Origin: Halpernia sp048269545
GTDB lineage: Bacteria; Bacteroidota; Bacteroidia; Flavobacteriales; Weeksellaceae
Reading direction: 5' to 3'
Length of the DNA: 64,000 bases
Assembly (NCBI RefSeq): GCF_048269545.1
Contig: NZ_JBLXIJ010000006.1
Location: 62,001 to 126,000, forward strand
A model generated the notes under the pieces. It was given only the letters and a program-made list of their open reading frames with translations, was not told where the DNA came from and searched no databases. This document shows positions 57,754-64,000 of the stretch, one piece after another. The first letter of the stretch is position 1; every line of letters begins with the position of its first letter. The position numbers were made by a program, and so were the translations under genes.

Positions 57754-58896
57754 TTGACAGATTTAGATTTATTACATTTTGAGCAACTGAAATCTGAAGT
57801 TCAGGCCAAATACATAAAAAATTATTCTCCTTCTTTTGATGATATTTCAAAATGGAAGGGAATTGATATCATTTATTTCCAAGAAGATTTAAGAAAAGTC
57901 GCAAAAGGCAACATAAGTGAGAAATCTTTTTATACTTACTTTAAAAATTCTCCCGTTACGAAGTTGCCACGAATTGACATGCTAAATATATTATCTGTTT
58001 ATGCAGGTTACGATACATGGTATTGTTTTAAAAAAGATCATCTTTTTGCCAATGAAATTTTAAAAGACAATGGAGAGTCAGAAAAAATTAATGATGATGA
58101 TTTGGAACAAAACTCAGTAAATGAAAATGAAAATGAAAATGATTTGGTACGTGAAATACTTAAAAACACCTATTTAGAAACCAATGAAACTACAGTTTTA
58201 CAAAACAAAAAGACTGATAATCAAATAGGTGAAAAAAATATAGAAGATAAAACAATTTATCCGAATTCTTTATTTTCTTATATTAAAAAATATCTTTGGA
58301 TAGGAATTACATTACTTTTATTAGTACTTGTGGCACTTTTGGGGTTTAAAGATGAAATTTTTAGTAGAAAATATTATTATAGTTTTATAGATGCAGATAG
58401 AAATGCAAAAATAAATGCAGATTTACAAGTTCAGATTCTCAAAGATGATGAATCTCCCATTTTGTATGTAGCAAAACCAAATGTTCCCTTTGTTTATACT
58501 ACAAAATCTAAAACTCTTACAATGGTTGTTTCTTCGCCGTTTTATAAAACTGATACTATTAGAAGAAATTTAGAAACTGCTCCAGAAGCAGAAAACATTG
58601 AGCTAAAACCGAATGATTATGCTTTTATGCTCTTTTATTATTCAAAATCTTTAAAAGATCTTAAGAAAAAGAGAGAGAGTTTAAACTATTTGATAAGTGA
58701 CAATGTATTAATTTATCAAGTTTACGACAATGAAACTTATGGTGTGGAAACAATGGATAAACAACGCTATATTAATCTTGTTACACTCCCATCTACTTCT
58801 TTAGAAAAGCTTGAAGTGATTGATACAAAAACAAATAATCAAGGAAAAATAGATATGATAAAATTTAAAATAGGAAAAGATGAAGATTCTAAATAG
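57754..58896 (+). CDS. Single-pass membrane protein with cytoplasmic N-terminal domain
   Basis: 380 residues, read from TTG at 57754; no better start is available. The N-terminal ~110 residues (KWKGIDIIYFQEDLRKVAKG, ISEKSFYTYFKNSP, LPRIDMLNILSVYAGYDTWY) form a helical domain that may bind DNA or protein. A charged linker, one membrane helix (about 185-203, IGITLLLLVLVALLGF) and a periplasmic beta-rich domain follow. The layout recalls transmembrane regulators, but no family was recognised. The gene overlaps the next lipoprotein gene by 17 bases. Confidence 0.65.
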   Translation: MTDLDLLHFEQLKSEVQAKYIKNYSPSFDDISKWKGIDIIYFQEDLRKVAKGNISEKSFYTYFKNSPVTKLPRIDMLNILSVYAGYDTWYCFKKDHLFANEILKDNGESEKINDDDLEQNSVNENENENDLVREILKNTYLETNETTVLQNKKTDNQIGEKNIEDKTIYPNSLFSYIKKYLWIGITLLLLVLVALLGFKDEIFSRKYYYSFIDADRNAKINADLQVQILKDDESPILYVAKPNVPFVYTTKSKTLTMVVSSPFYKTDTIRRNLETAPEAENIELKPNDYAFMLFYYSKSLKDLKKKRESLNYLISDNVLIYQVYDNETYGVETMDKQRYINLVTLPSTSLEKLEVIDTKTNNQGKIDMIKFKIGKDEDSK

Positions 58897-59461
58897 TATA
58901 TTTTTCTCGATGTTGCTCTTTTTATTGGTCATTTCCTGTAAAAAGGAAAATAGTTCTGTGAGTGATTTAGAAACGCTGCGTAAAAACACCAATAAAATGA
59001 GTTATCCCGTAACAAAAATGGATAGCGCTCAAGCAATTTCTTTTATAACAAAACAAAAAATTCAAGAATTATTTGATCTCTCCACGCTTTACACTTCTGG
59101 ACATCGTGATACTGAAATAGACTCCGTAATTTACTCACAAATGAATAGTTATTTTTTAATTCAAGATTCTCAAAAATTAAAGCCTATTTTACTTCAACTG
59201 GACAGTCTGAAAGTAAAAACAGCAAAAGTAGGAGATATTCAAGTTAGAAAAGAATATACAAAAAATGATACACTAGATTTCGCAAAGTTTAATGTAGAAT
59301 ATTACGACAAAGACAACAAATTTATCGGTAGTTTCGACAAAAACGCTCAATATATTTTAAAACCGTATCCTGTAAAATTCAAAAAAGAATTTAAATTTTA
59401 TTTCGTGAATTTTGATATTCCGTCAAAAAAAGACAGTATTTCCGTTGGCGTAACCAAATAA
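58880..59461 (+). CDS. Lipoprotein of unknown function
   Basis: 193 residues with a lipobox (LLFLLVISC, C20). The mature part has an amphipathic middle (KQKIQELFDLSTLYTSGHRD) and C-terminal strands. Its start overlaps the membrane regulator gene by 17 bases, so the two are likely coupled. Its 3' end overlaps the convergent cyclo-ligase gene by 64 bases. Possibly the periplasmic partner or ligand of the upstream protein. Confidence 0.7.
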   Translation: MKILNSIFFSMLLFLLVISCKKENSSVSDLETLRKNTNKMSYPVTKMDSAQAISFITKQKIQELFDLSTLYTSGHRDTEIDSVIYSQMNSYFLIQDSQKLKPILLQLDSLKVKTAKVGDIQVRKEYTKNDTLDFAKFNVEYYDKDNKFIGSFDKNAQYILKPYPVKFKKEFKFYFVNFDIPSKKDSISVGVTK

Positions 59462-60000
59462 TCTAACTTTTCATCAAAATCTGAAATGTCTGAAATTTGT
59501 TGAATTGGCGTAAAGAAATTTAAACCAATTTTAACGGTTTCCAAATTTAATTTTTTGAAAAACTTGTCATAAAATCCTTTTCCGTAACCAATTCTATTTC
59601 CATTTTTGTCACAATAAAGTAATGGCGTTATAACCAAGTCAAAATTATTTTCTGATAAATACAAATTTGATTTTGGCTCCAAAATTCCCCAAGAATTCTT
59701 AATTAACTCTGTGGATTTTTCTAATTTAATAGAAATCATTTCTTCTCCTATAATTTTCGGAACATAAACTTCAATATTATTTTCCCAAAAATAATGAATA
59801 AAAAGAAAAGTATTAATTTCATTAAACTTCTCGATTGGCAAAAAACAATGTACTTTTTTTACTTCAGATAAATCAAAAAACTTTAAGAAACTTTCAAAAA
59901 TTGTTTGAGAATAATCTTCGATTTCCTCTTTAGAAAAAGTCATTCTTTCCTTTAAATAAAGCTTTCGTAATTCTGATTTATTTAAAGTTGAAGAATACAT
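59398..60000 (-). CDS. 5-formyltetrahydrofolate cyclo-ligase
   Basis: 200 residues. LRKLYLKERMTFSKEEI at the start, the folate-binding region VHCFLPIEKFNEINTFLFIH, and the hallmark GNRIGYGKGFYDKFF with PLLYCDKNG just before it. It converts 5-formyl-THF to 5,10-methenyl-THF with ATP. The C-terminal 21 codons overlap the convergent lipoprotein gene. 25 bases after trhO, probably co-transcribed. Confidence 0.88.
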   Translation of the reverse strand: MYSSTLNKSELRKLYLKERMTFSKEEIEDYSQTIFESFLKFFDLSEVKKVHCFLPIEKFNEINTFLFIHYFWENNIEVYVPKIIGEEMISIKLEKSTELIKNSWGILEPKSNLYLSENNFDLVITPLLYCDKNGNRIGYGKGFYDKFFKKLNLETVKIGLNFFTPIQQISDISDFDEKLDYLVTPTEILSFFDGISKFTK

Positions 60001-60025
60001 TTTGGAATTATTTTTCTAATTAAAA

Positions 60026-61381
60026 TTAATCTAAAATCTTATACAATTTATCAGACAATCTAATCCTAAAAGGAATTTCAAATGTAATTTGATCTCCAGT
60101 TTTTGCATTTTCACAAGAATTTCCATTTGCAAATAATTCTGTAATTATAAATTCTTGCTCTCCAGTTGTCGGACCAGAAATTAAAACTTTATCACCAATA
60201 GAAATTTCTTGATTTTCAATTAAAAATTGTCCGATTTTAGATTTTGTAAAATAATGCTCCGCTTTCCCAATCAAAACTTTTTTAATTTTTATTTTTCCAC
60301 GAATATTTTTAGATTCTGCTTTTGCTAAAGGTTTTTTAGGTAAATCTCCAGAATTTTTAAATCTTAAAGCTTCAGATTTTCCTTTTCTAAATACTTTATT
60401 TCCTACTTGTAATCCTTTTCTTAATTCTTTTTGTTTGTTTTCTGGTAAATGAATAATTTCCAAACATTCAGTTGAACAACAATTTTCCATTATTTCTTTA
60501 CACTTATCACATTGAATAAATAATAAATGACAAGCTTCATTCTCGCAATTCGTGTGATTATCACACGGTTTTCCACATTGATGACATTGCGAAACAATAT
60601 CGTCCGTAATTCTTTCGCCTAATCTGTGATCAAAAACAAAATTTTTCCCAATGAATTTACTTTCAATTTTTTCTTCTTTTATTTGACGCGCATATTCAAT
60701 AATTCCTCCTTTTAATTGAAACACATTTTTAAATCCTTGATGTTTAAAATAAGCACTTGCTTTTTCACAGCGAATTCCTCCGGTACAATACATTAAAAGG
60801 TTTTTATCTTCTTTAAAATCTTGTAATTGTTCTTTAATTATTGGCAAACTTTCTCTAAAAGTTTCAACGTCCGGCGTAATTGCACCTTCAAAATGCCCGA
60901 CTTCACTTTCATAATGATTTCTAAAATCAACTACAATCGTATTTGGATCTTCCAATAATTGATTAAATTCCCGTGCTTTCACGTGAATTCCTTTATTTGT
61001 CACATCAAAAGTTTCATCATTTAAACCATCTGCAACTATTTTATGTCTCACTTTAATGGTTAATTTCAAAAACGAATGATCATCTTGTTCAACTGCAACA
61101 TTTAATAAAATATCTTTCAAAAAATCATAAACTTCCAAGGTTTCCCGGAAATTTTCAAAATTTTCCGCTGGAAGACTCAGTTGTGCATTAATTCCTTCAT
61201 GCGCAACATAAATTCTTCCGAGAACATCGAGTTTGTTCCAAGCTATAAATAAATCGTCGCGAAATTTTTGGGGATTTTGGATTTTTGCGTACGCATAGAA
61301 AGATAAAGTAAGCCGCTGCTTTCCGGCTTCATCAATAAGTTTGGCTCTTTCTTCTGCGCTTAATTTGTTATACAGTTGCAT
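60026..61381 (-). CDS. trhO: tRNA uridine(34) hydroxylase TrhO (rhodanese-related)
   Basis: 451 residues. The N-terminal acylphosphatase-like part (LTLSFYAYAKIQNPQKFRDD, VLGRIYVAHEGINAQLSLPA) is followed by a rhodanese domain (VVDFRNHYESEVGHFEGAIT, active Cys in NLLMYCTGGIRCEKASAYFK). A Cys-rich segment (CHQCGKPCDNHTNCENEACH, CDKCKEIMENCCSTEC) suggests a metal site. A C-terminal extension of ~100 residues is longer than in E. coli TrhO (about 350). The family makes 5-hydroxyuridine in tRNA with oxygen. Confidence 0.92.
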   Translation of the reverse strand: MQLYNKLSAEERAKLIDEAGKQRLTLSFYAYAKIQNPQKFRDDLFIAWNKLDVLGRIYVAHEGINAQLSLPAENFENFRETLEVYDFLKDILLNVAVEQDDHSFLKLTIKVRHKIVADGLNDETFDVTNKGIHVKAREFNQLLEDPNTIVVDFRNHYESEVGHFEGAITPDVETFRESLPIIKEQLQDFKEDKNLLMYCTGGIRCEKASAYFKHQGFKNVFQLKGGIIEYARQIKEEKIESKFIGKNFVFDHRLGERITDDIVSQCHQCGKPCDNHTNCENEACHLLFIQCDKCKEIMENCCSTECLEIIHLPENKQKELRKGLQVGNKVFRKGKSEALRFKNSGDLPKKPLAKAESKNIRGKIKIKKVLIGKAEHYFTKSKIGQFLIENQEISIGDKVLISGPTTGEQEFIITELFANGNSCENAKTGDQITFEIPFRIRLSDKLYKILD

Positions 61382-61415
61382 GCTATCAACGTTTTAAGTG
61401 AGAAAAATATTTCGG

Positions 61416-61423
61416 CAAAGGTA
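61416..61423 (-). promoter_or_regulatory. Candidate -7 box for trhO
   Basis: TACCTTTG on the minus strand matches TAnnTTTG 35 bases before the ATG; no TTTG at -33. Confidence 0.4.
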
Positions 61424-61473
61424 AGAAAATAGATTTGAAAATTTATAAATGTGATAATTTGAGGATTTTTTTT

Positions 61474-61552
61474 GGCAGTTTTTTTCACCTTCCGTTCCCA
61501 ATCTTTTTTTTAAATGTGAAAAAAAAGGATTCCACTCAAGTCGGGCTGCGTT
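61474..61552 (-). repeat. Dispersed hairpin element, copy B
   Basis: On the minus strand GCAGCCCGACTTGAGTGG, AATCCTTTTTTTT, a short loop, AAAAAAAAGATT, GGGAACGGAAGG: the same order as copy A at 13101-13181. It fills the trhO-to-nucleotidyltransferase spacer. Within that 397-base spacer a TGTCATTCTGACGAAGGAAG sequence (about 61632-61651) is another repeat I associate with Bacteroidota genomes; otherwise nothing. Confidence 0.8.
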
Positions 61553-61630
61553 ACATTTTTAGAAAATTTCAATTTTGCTTTGGGTAAAAGAAAATTTACG
61601 AAAATACTCGCTAAAATAAAATAGTTCGTT

Positions 61631-61660
61631 TTGTCATTCTGACGAAGGAAGAATCTCAAC
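61631..61660. repeat. TGTCATTCTGACGAAGGAAG-type repeat
   Basis: The sequence TTGTCATTCTGACGAAGGAA then GAATCTCAAC is of a kind widely scattered in intergenic DNA of Bacteroidota. Only one copy lies here, so the call rests on recall, not on a second copy. Confidence 0.4.
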
Positions 61661-61778
61661 AGTAAAAGAGATTTCCCTTTAAATCTTGAATTTCAAATTT
61701 ATTTCTCTTTATCTGACTCAAACAAAGGCTTTAAGAAAAAAAATAAGTAATAAATAAATTTTCATTTTCAAAACTTAT

Positions 61779-62939
61779 TTAATAATTCTCATATACATAC
61801 TTCAAAATATTTTTATCAATTTCCTTTAAAGGCAATTTCCTCCTTTCCATCGCTTTTTCGGCAACTTCATACGCTTTAGATAAATTAAATTTTTCATCGC
61901 CTTTCATTCCTCCCCAAGAAAAGTTTTCTATTAAATTTGGTGGAAAACCAGATTTAAAAATATTTGCTCCAACTCCAACTACAGTTCCAGTATTAAACTG
62001 AGTATTAATCGCAGCTTTAGAATGATCTCCCATAATTAAACCACAAAATTGTAAACCTGTATTTTGGAAGCGCTTGCTTTTATAATTCCACAATTTTACC
62101 ATCGCGTAATTATTTTTCAGATTAGAAGAATTAGTATCTGCGCCGATGTTACACCATTCACCAATCACAGAATTTCCGAGAAATCCTTCGTGTCCTTTAT
62201 TTGAAAAACCAAAAATCACAATATTATTTACTTCTCCTCCAACTTTACATTGTGGTCCAATTGTGGTTGCGCCATAAATTTTGGCACCCATATTTATTTT
62301 AGAATTGTCGCCTAAAGATAAAGGTCCACGAACATTAGAACCTTCCATGATTTCAGCATTTTTTCCGATGTAGATTTTTCCAGTTTTGCAATTAATGGTT
62401 GCAAATTCTATTTCTGCACCTTCTTCAATGAAAAGATCTTTTTCATTTCCTAAAAATCCGTTTGTTGAAGATAATTTTTGCGACTTTTTTCCTTGCGTTA
62501 AAAGTTCAAAATCAAAATTAATGGCTTTTTCATTTAAGGAAAATAAATCGGTAGAATTTTTAAAGAAAACCAATTCTTCAGTAATATCCGTCATTTTCTC
62601 AATTTTATTTAGAGAGAAATTTTCCATATTTACTTTTGCAGCTAAAAGTTCATTTTCATAAACCAACGCTTCACCTAATTTTAAATTTTTTATTTGATTT
62701 AAAACTGTTTCGCTCGGCAAAAAATTTGGAACTAAAAAGAGAGATTCTACTTTCTCAGGTTTTGGAAACTTTTCTTGTAAAAAATCTTCAGTGATAAAAG
62801 TAACTTCGGAACAATCTAAGAGTTTTTTCCATCTTTCAGAAAATGTAAGAATTCCACAACGCATTTCTGCGGTTGGTTTTGTAAAAGTGAGTGGGAGAAA
62901 TTCTTCCCAAAATTGAGCATCGGAGAAAACGAGTTGCAT
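61779..62939 (-). CDS. GlmU-like sugar nucleotidyltransferase with left-handed beta helix
   Basis: 386 residues. The N-terminal half starts VFSDAQFWEEFLPLTFTKPT and is a reduced nucleotidyltransferase-like domain without the usual GxGTR loop. From about residue 170 the C-terminal half carries hexapeptide repeats (IYIGKNAEIMEGSNVRGPLS, LGDNSKINMGAKIYGATTIG, IGEWCNIGADTNSSNLKNNY), as in acyltransferases. It is known in Bacteroidota as a putative sugar nucleotidyl transferase; the true activity is uncertain. A -7-like TATTTTTG is 40 bases upstream. Confidence 0.85.
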   Translation of the reverse strand: MQLVFSDAQFWEEFLPLTFTKPTAEMRCGILTFSERWKKLLDCSEVTFITEDFLQEKFPKPEKVESLFLVPNFLPSETVLNQIKNLKLGEALVYENELLAAKVNMENFSLNKIEKMTDITEELVFFKNSTDLFSLNEKAINFDFELLTQGKKSQKLSSTNGFLGNEKDLFIEEGAEIEFATINCKTGKIYIGKNAEIMEGSNVRGPLSLGDNSKINMGAKIYGATTIGPQCKVGGEVNNIVIFGFSNKGHEGFLGNSVIGEWCNIGADTNSSNLKNNYAMVKLWNYKSKRFQNTGLQFCGLIMGDHSKAAINTQFNTGTVVGVGANIFKSGFPPNLIENFSWGGMKGDEKFNLSKAYEVAEKAMERRKLPLKEIDKNILKYVYENY

Positions 62940-63000
62940 AAGCTTAGATTTTAGTCTTTAGGTAATAGTTTGGTGTAACAAAAATAAACATTAATTAACA

Positions 63001-63033
63001 AAAAAAGTCTTCCATTAAAAATGAAAGACTTCT
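63001..63033 (-). terminator. Terminator of rpmE2
   Basis: On the minus strand GAAGTCTTTCATT and AATGGAAGACTTTTTTT pair imperfectly and end in a T run, 22 bases after the L31 stop. Confidence 0.8.
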
Positions 63034-63055
63034 CTGTATTAGAAAAACTCGAAAA

Positions 63056-63307
63056 TTATTTTGCGAATTTTTTGTATTTGTTCATGAATTTATCAACTCT
63101 ACCTGCTGTATCCACTAATTTCACTTTTCCTGTGTAGAAAGGGTGAGATGTAGAAGAAATCTCCATTTTTACCAAAGGATATTCAGTTCCTTCAAATTCG
63201 ATAGTGTCTTTTGTTTCTGCTGTAGATTTGCAGATAAACATTTCGTCGTTACTCATATCTTTAAAAGCAACAAGTCTGTAATTAGTTGGGTGGATATCTT
63301 TTTTCAT
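63056..63307 (-). CDS. rpmE2: 50S ribosomal protein L31, type B
   Basis: 83 residues: MKKDIHPTNYRLVAFKDMSN, the insert FEGTEYPLVKMEISSTSHPF and YTGKVKLVDTAGRVDKFMNK. It is the longer zinc-free type B form, lacking the CxxC of L31A. In many bacteria the type B form replaces L31A in low zinc; here it may be the only L31. Confidence 0.96.
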   Translation of the reverse strand: MKKDIHPTNYRLVAFKDMSNDEMFICKSTAETKDTIEFEGTEYPLVKMEISSTSHPFYTGKVKLVDTAGRVDKFMNKYKKFAK

Positions 63308-63381
63308 TTCCTTAATATTAATTTAAATAAAAATTATTTTAAGAAATAGTAATGGCTATTTCTTTGGTAAATTTTAGACCG

Positions 63382-63412
63382 CAAAAGTAAGAAATAATAT
63401 TTAATCTACAAA
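63382..63412 (-). promoter_or_regulatory. Promoter of rpmE2
   Basis: TTTG (63412-63409), exactly 19 bases and TACTTTTG (63389-63382) make a full Bacteroidota promoter, with a leader of about 65 bases. No Zur-like palindrome was noticed in it. Confidence 0.8.
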
Positions 63413-63456
63413 GTCTTGTTTTACATTTTTTAACTTCACTATTCAACTATTTTAAT

Positions 63457-63464
63457 TAAATTTG
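63457..63464 (+). promoter_or_regulatory. Candidate -7 box for the right-edge lipoprotein
   Basis: TAAATTTG lies 17 bases before the ATG at 63482; no TTTG at -33. Confidence 0.4.
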
Positions 63465-63481
63465 AAATCATATAAAAATCT

Positions 63482-64000
63482 ATGAAATATAAAGTAATTA
63501 CTGCCTTGTGTTTTTGGCTTGCTCTTTTTGTAATTTCTTGTAATAGAGACGAAATCACTTTTGAAGCACCTAGTCAAAACTTTAGGTTCTCTACAGATAC
63601 AGTTTTTTGTGACACCGTTTATAACCAAGCGCGATCTGAAACTTATGCTGTGAAAATTTATAACAAAGAAGATAAAGATGTAAAAATCCCAAGAATTTAT
63701 TTGGGAAGTGGTGCGGCTTCTTTATACAGAATCAATGTGGATGGAAAATCGGGAATAGATTTTACAAATGTGCCGTTAAGAAAAAAAGATAGTTTGTATA
63801 TTTTTGTAGAAATTGCACCCATTGCAAATGCGCCAGAAGCTATTGCGGAAGATAGAATACAAATAGAATCTCCTGCAGGAAATCAACATATTACTTTATT
63901 TTCTGTCGTTCAAGATGCGGAATATTTTATAAAAACCGATACAAATCCTAATATTTTAAACGCAAATACTACTTGGACGAATAATAAAGCAAAAATTATT
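63482..64000 (+). CDS. Lipoprotein of unknown function, C-terminally truncated by the window
   Basis: 173 codons are visible. The lipoprotein signal ends LFVISC (C20), then NRDEITFEAPSQNFRFSTDT and VFCDTVYNQARSETYAVKIY. The repeated strands and the VKIYNKEDKDVKIPRIYLGS pattern resemble an immunoglobulin-like beta sandwich. The neighbourhood (L31, GlmU-like gene) is a conserved one in my recollection of flavobacterial genomes, but no function is known. Confidence 0.75.
   Translation, partial: MKYKVITALCFWLALFVISCNRDEITFEAPSQNFRFSTDTVFCDTVYNQARSETYAVKIYNKEDKDVKIPRIYLGSGAASLYRINVDGKSGIDFTNVPLRKKDSLYIFVEIAPIANAPEAIAEDRIQIESPAGNQHITLFSVVQDAEYFIKTDTNPNILNANTTWTNNKAKII

Noticed and set aside
61441..61560. 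Possible CRISPR-like repeat
   Set aside because: Only one hairpin unit per site and no regular spacers or cas genes.
1..64000. tRNA or rRNA genes
   Set aside because: No cloverleaf with T-loop GGTTCGAATCC-like sequence and no rRNA motifs were seen in the spacers.

Overview
The window is AT-rich DNA from a bacterium of the Bacteroidota, most likely class Flavobacteriia and close to the Chryseobacterium/Elizabethkingia/Kaistella group (Weeksellaceae). Five observations support this. Promoters have the TTTG-N19-TAnnTTTG form. Two secreted proteins end in type IX secretion (T9SS) sorting domains. There are several GLPGLI-family proteins, an outer-membrane beta-barrel protein of the TonB-receptor type, and a glycosylasparaginase like the Elizabethkingia enzyme. 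The family-level placement is inference.

Layout. 0-1.3 kb: a decayed toxin-antitoxin pair beside a DUF6702-like gene and a HupE/UreJ-like membrane protein. 1.3-9.1 kb: M1-type peptidase, TonB-type outer-membrane protein, CtlX-type hydrolase, glycosylasparaginase, cutC. 9.2-13 kb: a methionine/threonine-branch operon (metY-metX-hom) behind a complete promoter, a SAM-I riboswitch and an intrinsic terminator. 13-22 kb: a second pentein-type hydrolase, citrate synthase, an operon of a Cys-rich secreted protein, ABC ATPase, permease and GLPGLI protein, enolase, a MORN-repeat protein and a small lipoprotein. 22.3-36.5 kb: the S10-spc-alpha ribosomal operon (rplC to rplQ with secY, infA, rpmJ and rpoA), all on the minus strand. 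36.5-48.3 kb: a 12-kb accessory island splitting rpsJ from rplC. 48.4-51.8 kb: rpsL-rpsG-fusA-rpsJ. 52-64 kb: a T9SS leucine-rich-repeat protein, pncB, rmuC, an rRNA/tRNA methyltransferase, lipoproteins, a 5-formyltetrahydrofolate cyclo-ligase, trhO, a sugar nucleotidyltransferase-like gene, rpmE2 and a truncated lipoprotein gene.

The most interesting part is a family of loci that share one leader. It contains an (AGTTTT)n hexamer array next to TTGCATA and, in three copies, a stem-loop that ends on the start codon and whose two arms co-vary. Two of these leaders drive small secreted peptides that share a C-x28-C arrangement; each peptide gene is followed by GLPGLI genes. A third drives a 232-residue protein with a Gly/Lys-rich tail followed by a two-helix membrane protein. 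A diverged fourth precedes a Cys-rich secreted protein with an ABC transporter and a GLPGLI gene. Two of the modules are bounded by direct repeats of the ribosomal intergenic sequence (the rplC promoter region and the rpsJ terminator). This looks like a mobile or amplifying secreted-peptide/GLPGLI cassette whose function is unknown.

Two genes, a RelE-type toxin and one GLPGLI gene, are out of frame at runs of exactly eight A residues. Either these are read errors, or they are real slippage or phase-variation sites. No tRNA, rRNA, CRISPR, prophage or insertion sequence was recognised. Everything here was read by eye; no database search was run.
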